NCBI GenBank assembly: GCA_017502125.1
Contig: JAFVVN010000011.1
Location: forward strand, 1 to 37,595
DNA from: Bacteroidales bacterium
Lineage (GTDB): Bacteria > Bacteroidota > Bacteroidia > Bacteroidales > UBA932
Direction: 5' to 3'
Length of the DNA stretch: 37,595 nt
This document shows positions 1 to 7,514 of the stretch, piece by piece (position 1 is the first letter of the stretch; the number at the start of each line of letters is the position of its first letter). The notes below the pieces were generated by a model. That model was not told the DNA's origin. It saw nothing but the letters and a program-made list of their open reading frames with translations, and searched no databases. Made by a program: the position numbers and the translations under genes.

Positions 1-185
1 CAGAAACTGAAGAAGGAATTACTGTAGAGGCTGGCGCTCTTGCAGCTCCAGAATTTAATGCTGGTACATATACATTTACTGTGTCAGCAAATGAGGGTGC
101 GGAAGATGTTGTCTATAACGTAACATTTACTTATGGAACTCTGGAGGAGACAGTAACAGTTACTCATATGGCTCCAGGTGCATAG
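1..185 (+). CDS. 3' end of a surface or secreted protein (partial)
   Basis: An open frame enters from the left edge (codons starting at position 3) and ends at TAG 183-185, giving the last 60 or so residues of a protein. The tail is rich in Thr, Val, Glu and Gly and alternates short beta-strand-like stretches (TYTFTVSANEG, VVYNVTFTYG), as in an Ig-like or fimbrial beta-sandwich domain. It lies 48 bp before the first fimbrillin-like lipoprotein on the same strand, so it is probably an upstream member of that operon. No family can be assigned from this fragment. Confidence 0.6.
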   Translation, partial: ETEEGITVEAGALAAPEFNAGTYTFTVSANEGAEDVVYNVTFTYGTLEETVTVTHMAPGA

Positions 186-233
186 TGACAATTTACTATA
201 CAAAATAAGTTGTTAACGTAAAAATCTTACACA

Positions 234-1220
234 ATGAAAAAGATATTTGCATTCGCAATCGCAGCTGTCGCACTGACAGTCGGTTGCCAGAAAGCCCAGA
301 ATCCAGTAAATCCTGAAACACCTGTTGACGAGAACGAACTCGTTGAAATCAAGTTCTCAACCAATATTACTACTGTGGAGACAAAGACTGTTGAATCACT
401 TGAAGGTCTTAAACTCATGGTGTATGGTCAGAATATTACCACTCCAGCAAAGCGTTCGTTCTATGATGAGGCTACTGCAGGAGTACCTGATCAAGGTGTT
501 GTGGATTTGACATTTGCTGACACGACTTACTATTACAATGGCAATAACGACAAGTATAATTTCTACGGTTATTACCTTGATGGTGCCACTACAATAGAAG
601 GCGCGGATACATTGTCTGCTACGAATCAGGTCACCACTGTGAAGATTAACGGAAAAAACGATATTCTTCTTGCTCAGGCTGATGAAAATGGAACATATTG
701 TGGTGCTAAGGCTCGTGAAGGCGAAAACCCACATCTGACTTTCAGACATGCCATGTCACAGCTGAAATTCGGGGCTGTCAATTTAGGTGGTTCAACATTA
801 TCTCTTTCTGCTATTACTGTACAGACCGATACTTCAGGTACCATAAATGTAGCAGACACTTTGGCTGTAGCTGTAGCTGGCCTAGGAGACTTTGATCTGC
901 CGATGACAGCACTCAATCTTGATTCATTCAGCGGTACTCCTACCGAGAGTGATTATGAAGAAGTGACTACTGACGGTTCCACAGAATCAGAACTGATCAT
1001 ATTCCCAGGTGCTTCGTCTAACGTTCTTACTCTTGAGCTCAAGCAGGGCAGCGATACACGAAAACTTCAGTATACAATGACACAGACCTTTAAGGCTGGT
1101 CATTCATACAAGCTCCTGATAAAGCTTTACAGTCTGGAGGAGATTGAGATTACTGCTTCACTTACAGACTGGACAGTTGAGACTATTGAGATTGATACTG
1201 ATTCTGCAATTGAATTGTAG
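234..1220 (+). CDS. Fimbrillin-family lipoprotein (Mfa-like)
   Basis: Predicted cell-surface lipoprotein of 328 residues. The N-terminus is a lipoprotein signal (Lys-Lys, hydrophobic core, lipobox LTVGC with Cys18), so it should be lipid-anchored and exported. About 20 residues later comes the I-K-F-S-T...T-K-T strand typical of fimbrillins, then LMVYG, and near residue 165 the HAMSQLKF segment that is a hallmark of the Mfa-like/fimbrillin fold. In this family, monomers are processed at the cell surface and polymerise or act as tip or accessory subunits. It sits 20 bp before a second, different fimbrillin-like gene, so the two are probably co-transcribed. Family membership is well supported. 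Whether it is a shaft, anchor or tip subunit cannot be told. Confidence 0.8.
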   Translation: MKKIFAFAIAAVALTVGCQKAQNPVNPETPVDENELVEIKFSTNITTVETKTVESLEGLKLMVYGQNITTPAKRSFYDEATAGVPDQGVVDLTFADTTYYYNGNNDKYNFYGYYLDGATTIEGADTLSATNQVTTVKINGKNDILLAQADENGTYCGAKAREGENPHLTFRHAMSQLKFGAVNLGGSTLSLSAITVQTDTSGTINVADTLAVAVAGLGDFDLPMTALNLDSFSGTPTESDYEEVTTDGSTESELIIFPGASSNVLTLELKQGSDTRKLQYTMTQTFKAGHSYKLLIKLYSLEEIEITASLTDWTVETIEIDTDSAIEL

Positions 1221-1240
1221 TAGTAGAATTTGCAATACGA

Positions 1241-2314
1241 ATGAAAAGATTCAGTCTAATATTCCTTGGAGCGCTTGCCATTCTTATGGCAGGCTGCTCT
1301 AAGAACAATCCCCAGCAGCCAGATCCGGATGCCTGGGTGCATGATCTGAGTCTTCCAGTTCCTATTCAGTTCGGATCGCCACTACCGGTAACCAAGGCAG
1401 TAGGTTTTGTCGATGCATCAGACTTAGACGGTATCGATATTGGAGTATATGGATTAGATAAAAGTGCGGATGCTGTTTGGAATTTGCAGGATTTGACATC
1501 TGGAGATGTCATTTTGGCAAATAAGAAGGGAACCATCACCGAAGGTTCTATTGATCTTGAAGGCGGTCCGTATTATTATCCAAGAGTGTCAGACAAGAAT
1601 TACACATTTTATGGTTACTATCCAAAGACTTCCCCAACGACATCTGACGGTGGCGGCTTATATGTAAATGTGCCATTGGTTAACACAGATGTACTTTGGG
1701 CTAGGGCAGAAGCTAAAGGAGATGGATATAACGCCATGTATCTGCGTAAAATTCGATCAGGGTTAATAGATGATGAGGTACCGACTTTCAACTTCGAACA
1801 TTCTACCACTGGGCTAAAATTTATAGCTAAGGCTAACCTGGAAGGCGGAATTCATAATGACAATGATTTCACCACAACAAAAATCACCAAAGTTCGTGTC
1901 TTGGATGTGTATCATAATGGACAGTTGTGTGTCGCTCATCAGACAAACAAAGCGCTTGAAGGCTCAATCAGGCCTATTGGCGAAAAGTCGAATGCCAAGA
2001 TTGAAGAACTTGATGAGTCAGTCGGTCTTAGTCCGACAGGGGCTGGTACAGAATTAGGAGAATTATTTCTTTACGCAGATCCTGACTTGACTGATGGCTT
2101 TACAGTGGAAGTTGTAGTCCAGACCAAGGCCTGGAGTGAATATGTATTTTCTTTTACTACAGGCCCCGTTGAACCAAAGACGCAATATACCTTTAACCTG
2201 ACATTTAACTACGAAGATCCGATAAATATCAGGGTAGGTGAGTTGAGCTGGACAGGAGGTACGGAGGTGAAAGATGTTAACACGAGCGGGGAGGTAACAG
2301 GCTCCGGCGACTAA
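1241..2314 (+). CDS. Fimbrillin-family lipoprotein, second copy
   Basis: A 357-residue exported lipoprotein with signal peptide and lipobox LMAGC (Cys19). It shows the same plan as its neighbour: a P-I-Q-F-G...T-K-A-V strand soon after the Cys, then GIDIGVYGLD, a FYGYYP segment near residue 125, and NFEHSTTGLKFIAKA near residue 187, matching the H-x-x-x-x-L-K-F hallmark of Mfa-like proteins. The two proteins are clearly different in sequence, so they are not a recent duplication. It is the last gene of the unit: a strong intrinsic terminator lies 77 bp downstream. It probably contributes to a fimbria-like surface structure. The exact role is unknown. Confidence 0.8.
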   Translation: MKRFSLIFLGALAILMAGCSKNNPQQPDPDAWVHDLSLPVPIQFGSPLPVTKAVGFVDASDLDGIDIGVYGLDKSADAVWNLQDLTSGDVILANKKGTITEGSIDLEGGPYYYPRVSDKNYTFYGYYPKTSPTTSDGGGLYVNVPLVNTDVLWARAEAKGDGYNAMYLRKIRSGLIDDEVPTFNFEHSTTGLKFIAKANLEGGIHNDNDFTTTKITKVRVLDVYHNGQLCVAHQTNKALEGSIRPIGEKSNAKIEELDESVGLSPTGAGTELGELFLYADPDLTDGFTVEVVVQTKAWSEYVFSFTTGPVEPKTQYTFNLTFNYEDPINIRVGELSWTGGTEVKDVNTSGEVTGSGD

Positions 2315-2390
2315 GATTAATCTGGTGATTCATAGAATTTTGTAACTCTTAGAATATGCTAATAGGAACGAAAGACTACTATACTTTACG

Positions 2391-2426
2391 CAGAGAGCGG
2401 CCATCAGGCCGCTCTCTGTTTTTTTT
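2391..2426 (+). terminator. Intrinsic terminator of the fimbrillin operon
   Basis: A perfect 12-bp stem (2391-2402 with 2407-2418, GC-rich, loop ATCA) is followed at once by eight T residues (2419-2426). This is a strong rho-independent terminator in the plus direction. There is no A-tract on its left side, so it should not serve the converging rpn gene. Confidence 0.95.
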
Positions 2427-2562
2427 ATGCTCCTTCCTTATGACTCTCAAAGTAAGTTGCACTATCCATTGAAACGTCACAGTATAAGTGTCATGGGATT
2501 TTATACAAAAAAGATGGCCGAAAGTCTTCGACCACCTCATATCGCACTGCGGAAATCTCCCG

Positions 2563-3570
2563 TCAGAGTCCCTTGATATCCTCCACCGCCAGTCCAGTCG
2601 CTTGAGCGATGATCTCAACATCCACTCCAAGGAGTTTGAACTTCCTGGCAGCATCTGTGTTTGCCTCCTGCCTTCCCTCCTGCCTTCCCTGCTCCCGACC
2701 TTCTTCCCGTCCTTCCTCTCGTCCCTGCTCCAGTCCTCGCATATGACCTCTGATTTCAGCCTCTTCTGCTGCGGTGTTGATTATGTTCTGATAATCTCCC
2801 ATGTTATCTAATGATTTTGCATATTGTTCAAATTCCTCGGCTGTAAATTTATTAATTTCAGCGAGGAAAAACAAACGTCTGAACAGGGGCTCGTCCAATT
2901 CTTTCGGAATTTCCGTCATTTCGTGCATATGTCTCAGCAGATACATCCATTTCTCGAAGACCGTCTCCAGCTCCCAGATGCACTTGTTGAACCTCCCGAG
3001 CTCCAGGAACACGAACCTCAGCACATCCGTCATCACCTCATGACTGCCGTCCTCCCGGAGCCTGTATGACGACCTGTACCTATCCTCCGGCCAGTCACCC
3101 AGATGAGCAAACCTAAAATTCAGAATGGCCACAACCGTGACAGACTTCAAGTTATAGTCCCAGTCGAACTTTGCATCAGTCTTGCCCTCGGCCTTCTCCT
3201 TGACGAACTTGTCTCTGGCGTCCCTCGCTTGCTCGTTGATGGGATAGGTCGTATAATACAGCGCCCTTTTCCTGAAGTGCTTCTGGAATCCCTTCTGCAT
3301 CTCGATGATGAGGGTCTCTCCGTTGTTACATTCAGCCGAGATGTCGAATATGACCTTCCTGTCCTCTTCCGTAAGACCGAGGTGCTCGTTGGGGATGAAG
3401 TTCACCGTCTTGATCTCCTTGTCCTCCAGAATCATGTTCAGGAAGTCCTTCAGGACATCCTTGTTAGCCTCGCTTCCGAACAGTCGTTTGAACATGAAGT
3501 CACACAGCAGTTCGGCGTACTTCTGCCTGCTTTTCTTCTCCTCCACAATTGAACTGTCTATTGTTCTCAT
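2563..3570 (-). CDS. Rpn/PDDEXK-family nuclease (transposase-like)
   Basis: A 335-residue protein of the Rpn recombination-promoting nuclease / PD-(D/E)XK transposase-like family (PF12784 type). Support: the N-terminal D-F-M-F-K-R-L-F-G block (residues 24-32), the nuclease core with Asp76 and the E-x-Q motif at 90-92, a following L-Y-Y segment, and a C-terminal A-T-G-L-x-V-E-D-I-K-G-L ending usual in this family. In family members the core cleaves DNA and promotes RecA-independent recombination. Before the C-terminus lies a low-complexity run of (G-R-E-E)/(G-R-Q-E) repeats (about residues 278-300), encoded by imperfect 12-bp DNA repeats. It is encoded opposite to both neighbours and next to repeat-rich DNA, so it looks like an accessory gene. 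The start is ATG 3568-3570. Confidence 0.85.
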   Translation of the reverse strand: MRTIDSSIVEEKKSRQKYAELLCDFMFKRLFGSEANKDVLKDFLNMILEDKEIKTVNFIPNEHLGLTEEDRKVIFDISAECNNGETLIIEMQKGFQKHFRKRALYYTTYPINEQARDARDKFVKEKAEGKTDAKFDWDYNLKSVTVVAILNFRFAHLGDWPEDRYRSSYRLREDGSHEVMTDVLRFVFLELGRFNKCIWELETVFEKWMYLLRHMHEMTEIPKELDEPLFRRLFFLAEINKFTAEEFEQYAKSLDNMGDYQNIINTAAEEAEIRGHMRGLEQGREEGREEGREQGRQEGRQEANTDAARKFKLLGVDVEIIAQATGLAVEDIKGL

Positions 3571-3597
3571 ATTGCAAATGTTTTAAAATTCCATCTG

Positions 3598-3605
3598 CAA
3601 AGTTC
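3598..3605 (-). promoter_or_regulatory. Possible -7 box for the rpn nuclease gene
   Basis: On the minus strand the octamer GAACTTTG lies 28 bp before the start codon and differs from the Bacteroidota -7 consensus TAnnTTTG at one base. No convincing -33 element is seen upstream, so this is tentative. Confidence 0.35.
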
Positions 3606-3805
3606 CGGAGACTTATCCGTATACCGAAAAAGTACACGGCTATTTGCAAAAATCGCCCTCCTGCTGGCACAGGGAGGTGATTAGCACCTAAAAATTTATT
3701 GAAAAACCTTAGGTTTTCGGACAAATCGCTGTTCTATTTCATACAGACATGGGACGACGCCCCTATCTGTTATTATAACCCAACGGCAACCATGATACGC
3801 TTCCG

Positions 3806-3848
3806 ACCGTCAGGCGCTGAATCAGGCGAAACTCTGCCTGTCGCTCCC
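3806..3848. repeat. 43-bp exact direct repeat, copy 1
   Basis: Identical over 43 bases to 4146-4188 (both begin ACCGTCAGGCGCTGAATCAG). Each copy contains the inverted pair CAGGC...GCCTG, so it could fold into a weak hairpin. This copy is isolated about 265 bp before the tandem cluster of related units. Confidence 0.9.
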
Positions 3849-3939
3849 ACGCGGATAACCAGTATGACGACCCTCTTTGGAAAAATCCAGTGCTGCGGCA
3901 CGATGACTCATAACGCGCATCACCCCGCTGATATGTAAA

Positions 3940-4016
3940 CAGCTGTCTGTCAGCAATATACGCTAAATCGCCTGCGTCAAATGACGCAGGCGATTTAGTG
4001 TAAACTGCTATTAATC
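3940..4016. repeat. Hairpin element, copy A (21-bp stem)
   Basis: Positions 3959-3979 pair with 3982-4002, including a perfect 17-bp core (3963-3979 with 3982-3998) that reads CTAAATCGCCTGCGTCA on its left arm. No T-tract follows, so it is not a standard terminator. The element with its flanks (CTGTC, CAGCA, TAAACTGC, CAGGTG) is recognisably related to a second copy at 15777-15856, and the loop region differs between them. Confidence 0.8.
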
Positions 4017-4071
4017 AGGTGCTTGGCTGTAATGGGGACTCGCGTGGCGAGGCGAAGGTGAGCGACCTGAA

Positions 4072-4259
4072 CTGTCGGCGCGAAGGAATCAACCCAAACT
4101 CTGCCTGTCGCTCTCCAAAATGGTACAGAATTGAGCATTTCCGACACCGTCAGGCGCTGAATCAGGCGAAACTCTGCCTGTCGCTCCCCAAAATCGCACA
4201 TAAAGCCATGTTTTCGGCACAGACAGGCGCTCAAACGGCCCAAACTCTGCCTGTCGTGG
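4072..4259. repeat. Tandem array of about 73-bp units (2.5 copies)
   Basis: Three related blocks, at about 4072-4114, 4146-4188 and 4219-4259, share the core CAAACTCTGCCTGTCG or GAAACTCTGCCTGTCG and are spaced 74 and 73 bp apart. The intervening 32-bp stretches are also similar (both begin CCAAAAT and continue ACA.AA), so the repeating unit is the whole 73-bp block. The middle block is the exact partner of 3806-3848. The last has a 7-bp inverted pair, GACAGGC (4222-4228) and GCCTGTC (4249-4255). Confidence 0.75.
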
Positions 4260-4273
4260 AGGGGGCCTCCTGA

Positions 4274-4350
4274 CCAAACGAAACCTCCAGACCAAACGAA
4301 ACCTCCTGGCCAAACGAAACCTCCAGACCAAACGAAACCTCCAGACCATA
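4274..4350. repeat. 18-bp tandem repeat, about 4.2 copies
   Basis: Units begin at 4274, 4292, 4310, 4328 and, degenerate, 4346. The consensus is CCAAACGAAACCTCCAGA, with one unit varying as CTGG at the end. Because 18 is a multiple of 3, open frames on the minus strand read through it as six-residue repeats (S-G-G-F-V-W). Those frames have no other sign of being genes. Confidence 0.9.
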
Positions 4351-4379
4351 TGAAAGGTGAAAATACGCCTCCCAATATA

Positions 4380-4395
4380 CCTATTATATAATAGG
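4380..4395. repeat. 16-bp perfect palindrome
   Basis: CCTATTATATAATAGG is its own reverse complement. It is AT-rich in the centre with GG/CC ends, resembling a dimeric regulator site, and lies about 130 bp upstream of the promoter of the DUF3575 gene. There is no evidence of a binding protein. Confidence 0.6.
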
Positions 4396-4418
4396 GTGTA
4401 ATATCTCAGTTTGCACCT

Positions 4419-4447
4419 GTCATGTCGAGCATAGTCGAGACGTCTTT
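4419..4447. repeat. REP-like intergenic motif
   Basis: Contains TGTCATGTCGAGCATAGTCG followed by AGACGTC. Short elements of the form GTCAT.TCGAGC...GTCGAGA.ATCT are common between genes in Bacteroidota genomes. A CTGTC/GACAG pair brackets this one. Assignment is by resemblance only. Confidence 0.45.
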
Positions 4448-4526
4448 AAAAGACAGTTAGTGTGGACATATATATCGCTCCCATGTAGTAGGGCATTACA
4501 CCAAAAGATGAAGTTGCTGGAGCGAT

Positions 4527-4557
4527 GTTGCCCATTCATAAAAAAGTTTTAACTTTG
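4527..4557 (+). promoter_or_regulatory. Bacteroidota promoter of the DUF3575 operon
   Basis: A TTG at 4528-4530 and a perfect -7 box TAACTTTG at 4550-4557, 19 bp apart, match the Bacteroidota promoter pattern (TTTG / TAnnTTTG). Transcription should start near 4564, which places the ATG at 4593 about 30 bases into the transcript. Confidence 0.8.
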
Positions 4558-4592
4558 CAAGTTGGGATTTGTATATGGAGAAGTCTGTAAAT

Positions 4593-5165
4593 ATGATATC
4601 TAAACGTTTGGCGGTCATTCTGGTGGCTGTGTGTGCCATGTGTGCCCTCTCGCATGAGGCTCAGGCTCAGCAGGTGGCTGTGAAGACCAATGCTCTGAAC
4701 TGGGCGGTCCTGACTCCGACAATCGGATGTGAGATTGTCACAAGCGAGCATACAAGTGTGGATTTTACTGCCTTTGGACATTGGAAACCATTTAACTTGA
4801 ACTCCAAGCTGGTTGCACTTCAGCCGGAGTTCCGCTACTGGTTCAACGGTCGTCCCATGACACGAGAGTTCATAGGTGCAACATTGATGGTCGCCACTTA
4901 TGATATGACGGTGTCCAGGCAGTTTGTATACAATGGAAACGCCCTTATGCTGGGACTCGTGGGCGGATATGTCTTCTCCCTGAGCGATCACTGGAACTTT
5001 GAGCTGTGCGGTGGATTCGGAATCCTCGGATTCAAGCAGAAACAGTATCATATCAACGACAATTACGACGATTATTTCGTGGACGAGGCAGTCAAGGCAA
5101 ACTCGATGGGATATAAGCTTTTCCCTGCGAAGCTCGGTGTCTCATTTTCATATATCATAAAGTAG
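4593..5165 (+). CDS. DUF3575-like outer-membrane protein
   Basis: I choose ATG 4593 as start (190 residues). It has a GGAG 12 bases upstream, follows the predicted transcription start, and gives a clean signal peptide (Met-Ile-Ser-Lys-Arg, hydrophobic core, A-Q-A-Q cleavage region). An in-frame ATG at 4575 and a TTG at 4569 are less likely. The mature part begins V-A-V-K-T-N-A-L-N-W, has a P-E-F-R-Y-W-F-N-G segment and ends K-L-G-V-S-F-S-Y-I-I-K, all typical of DUF3575 (PF12099) proteins, which look like small outer-membrane beta-barrels. In Bacteroidales these are often encoded beside fimbrial accessory genes. The next gene starts 10 bp downstream, so the two are co-transcribed. Role inferred: outer-membrane anchor or assembly component. 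Confidence 0.75.
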   Translation: MISKRLAVILVAVCAMCALSHEAQAQQVAVKTNALNWAVLTPTIGCEIVTSEHTSVDFTAFGHWKPFNLNSKLVALQPEFRYWFNGRPMTREFIGATLMVATYDMTVSRQFVYNGNALMLGLVGGYVFSLSDHWNFELCGGFGILGFKQKQYHINDNYDDYFVDEAVKANSMGYKLFPAKLGVSFSYIIK

Positions 5166-5175
5166 TGGACGGCAG

Positions 5176-7494
5176 ATGAGACGTTTTCAGATCATAGTTT
5201 TGGCGCTTGTGGCAGCTCTGTCTATGGCAGGGATTGATTCATTTGCACAGGATCGTGCCATTGTGTCAGGACGAATCACCAACAAGACTGATGACAACAA
5301 GCCGTTGACGGACGTCTGTGTCTATGCCTACAGTACTGTGGCTGAGGCGGAGGATGCCTTCAAGAGCTATATGCTGGCAAAGGAGACAGGCGGTTTCTTC
5401 GACCCTGGTCTCACCGTCTATGAGTACCCTGATGCATCGGGATATTATGAAATCAGTGCCGTGGAGACAGGTGCCCTGATGTTCGACCCTATGGGTATAG
5501 CCGACCCTATAGTCAAGCAGATCAACTATCAGAAGGAGATCAATGTGGCATTTGAGGTGGCAATCGTCCTGGATAACTCAACCGTCACAGCCGAGGTCGG
5601 AAGCAAGCCGGTGGTCGATCCTCCTGAAATCTTCGGTAACACTGTGTCCTGCGGTGCGACATACCCTTTCAAGGAGCGCATAGGCAAGACAAATGCCCGT
5701 TTTGTGGTCCAGGCATACCTTCTGGCTGGAAACGAGAAGGATACGATAGAGTACAGACCTCCGATCGTATACGATGGTGAGCAGTATCATCAGACCCAGC
5801 TCCGCCGTCTGAGCTATCATCCTGAGTATGACCCGCTTTATCTGATTGCAGAGAATAACGGACCTCTTACGGACAGCACAATGTCAGTGACATGGAAGGA
5901 TACGGTGTATCTGGATGATCCGTCCGAACTCATATATTGCCGTGCAAAGATATGGGCCGAGGACTACAATATGGTCATTTATGAGGACACGATGAAGATC
6001 TTCAATACCGGCCGCGCCCGTCGTCCTATGAGGTTCCTCGAGTATTCGTTCGATGAATATCATCTGGATCCGAATGAATTCATAAAGAAGCCGAAGCGAG
6101 AGAGAAGGGATGCGGCGGTCAGCACGAACCTGAAGTTTCTTGTGGGCAAGGCCGCCCTCGACCCTGAGGACCTGGCCGGAAAGGCCGATCTGGACAATCT
6201 CAAGCAGGAACTCATCAATGTGATCAATGACGAGGGATCGACCCTCAAGGAGTTCCATGTGGCCGTGACTTCATCTCCTGACGGAACCTATTACAAGAAC
6301 GTGGAGCTTTCCAAGCAGCGAAGCGACTTTGCAAGGAATGAGGTGACATCGGTTATTCCGAGGTCCCTGCAGAAGCGTGTCTACATGACGACCAAATATG
6401 AGGTGGCGTCATGGGAGGCCGTTGCGGATATCCTGGAGAAGGATTCGCTTCTGACCCAGGCGGAGGCTGTGCGTAAGATAGTGAAGCAGAATCCTAACAG
6501 CATGGATGCACAGTGGGGAAAGATCCGTCAGCTGCCATATTACAAGAGCGAGATATCCCCTCGACTTCCTCAGCTGCGCTCGGTGACCTTCAAGTATGTG
6601 AACGAGATCTTCCGTCAGTTGACTCCAGAGGAAATTCTGCACAGATATAACACGGATATGGATTACCGTACGGGCAAGAAGTCGTTTGCCTTGTATGAGT
6701 ATTGGCATCTTTTCGACCTGGTGAAGAATCCTGACGAGCTTGAGCTCCTGTACCGGCGTGCAGTGGTGGATTCAAAGAAGGCAGAGGGACGTATATGGCC
6801 TCTTCCTGCCAACAATCTGGCGGTGGCGCTCATGAGGAAGGGACAGAGTGATACGACCATACTTGCCTCGCTGATAGACGAGAGGGAACCGCTGAACCGT
6901 ATCATCCGAAACAAGCACGACCCTAAGGTGATTGATGAGATCATCAACATAGAACAGGTGGTGGCGAATCAGGTTGTGATGTTCCTCCGTGATGAGAAAT
7001 ACATGAGGGCGATGGAGTTGTGTACCCTCCTTCCTGACTCGAAATATATTCTTCTGAAGTCCATAACGAGGTGTCTGGCCGGATATTTCCGCGACAACAA
7101 GTCGGAAGAGGGACAGAAGGTGTTCAACACTGTCAGGAACTCTACGGACAGGAACCGTGTGGTCATGAACCTTGCTGTGGGAAATATCGGTCTGGCGAGG
7201 AATGCCTTGGGCAAATTGCCTCAGGACGACCCTGTGACGCAATATCTCAATGCCCAGGTTCTCTGCCGAAACCATGACAGCGTGATGGGCATGAAGAACG
7301 CCATCGTGGACTTCACGACCTATGAATCGGAGTATGACAAGGCCCTTGCATATCTCAGAAAGTGCTTCGAGATGGACGAGAAGTACAAGAAGATAGCGGA
7401 AACGGACTGGGATATATATGAGGAACTCTACAAGGAGGCTCTTCAGCCGGCTCCTCCTCCGATGGACTACTACGATTACGACTACAGTTATTAG
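5176..7494 (+). CDS. Exported OmpA-like / repeat protein of unknown function
   Basis: A 772-residue protein with a signal peptide (cut near D-S-F-A-Q, residue 24). Residues about 27-100 resemble a carboxypeptidase-regulatory-like beta-sandwich (V-S-G-R-I-T-N-K, then D-A-S-G-Y-Y-E-I). Residues about 315-395 resemble an OmpA-type domain: F-x-V-A-V-T-S-S-P-D-G-T-Y-Y, then N-x-E-L-S-x-Q-R-S. The rest (about 430-750) is helical and TPR-like, ending in a Tyr/Asp-rich tail (D-Y-Y-D-Y-D-Y-S-Y). Bacteroidales fimbrial loci often pair a DUF3575 protein with an OmpA-like DUF3868 protein, and this gene holds that position, but I cannot confirm DUF3868 itself. Likely periplasmic or outer-membrane attached. 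Function unproven. Confidence 0.6.
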   Translation: MRRFQIIVLALVAALSMAGIDSFAQDRAIVSGRITNKTDDNKPLTDVCVYAYSTVAEAEDAFKSYMLAKETGGFFDPGLTVYEYPDASGYYEISAVETGALMFDPMGIADPIVKQINYQKEINVAFEVAIVLDNSTVTAEVGSKPVVDPPEIFGNTVSCGATYPFKERIGKTNARFVVQAYLLAGNEKDTIEYRPPIVYDGEQYHQTQLRRLSYHPEYDPLYLIAENNGPLTDSTMSVTWKDTVYLDDPSELIYCRAKIWAEDYNMVIYEDTMKIFNTGRARRPMRFLEYSFDEYHLDPNEFIKKPKRERRDAAVSTNLKFLVGKAALDPEDLAGKADLDNLKQELINVINDEGSTLKEFHVAVTSSPDGTYYKNVELSKQRSDFARNEVTSVIPRSLQKRVYMTTKYEVASWEAVADILEKDSLLTQAEAVRKIVKQNPNSMDAQWGKIRQLPYYKSEISPRLPQLRSVTFKYVNEIFRQLTPEEILHRYNTDMDYRTGKKSFALYEYWHLFDLVKNPDELELLYRRAVVDSKKAEGRIWPLPANNLAVALMRKGQSDTTILASLIDEREPLNRIIRNKHDPKVIDEIINIEQVVANQVVMFLRDEKYMRAMELCTLLPDSKYILLKSITRCLAGYFRDNKSEEGQKVFNTVRNSTDRNRVVMNLAVGNIGLARNALGKLPQDDPVTQYLNAQVLCRNHDSVMGMKNAIVDFTTYESEYDKALAYLRKCFEMDEKYKKIAETDWDIYEELYKEALQPAPPPMDYYDYDYSY

Positions 7495-7514
7495 ACTAAT
7501 ATCGCTCATTTCAT

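Larger units (their letters stand above)
3571..4526. other. Repeat-rich non-coding region between rpn and the DUF3575 gene
   Basis: I see no credible gene in these roughly 950 bases. The short open frames lack start signals and conserved motifs, and the approximately 73-bp repeat period would shift any reading frame. The stretch instead holds a long hairpin element (3959-4002), four related copies of a roughly 42-bp unit (3806-4259), an 18-bp tandem array (4274-4350), a 16-bp perfect palindrome (4380-4395) and a REP-like motif (4419-4447). The promoter of the next gene follows. The density of repeats suggests a place where small non-autonomous elements have accumulated. Confidence 0.7.

Noticed and set aside
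3703-3717. Palindrome AAAACCT-T-AGGTTTT
   Set aside because: With a one-base centre it cannot form a stable RNA hairpin, and it is AT-rich enough to arise by chance.
3699-3938. 79-codon plus-strand open frame after the rpn gene
   Set aside because: It starts at TTG without a ribosome-binding site or promoter, runs through the repeat copy at 3806-3848, and resembles no protein family.
4072-4259. CRISPR-like pattern: ~42-bp repeats separated by ~32-bp spacers
   Set aside because: The 'spacers' are similar to each other, so the whole 73-bp block is the repeat. The repeats are degenerate and no cas genes are nearby.
3995-4375. 126-codon minus-strand open frame with S-G-G-F-V-W hexapeptide repeats
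   Set aside because: The repeats come from an 18-bp tandem DNA array. The rest of the frame runs through non-coding repeats, with no start signal and no domain.
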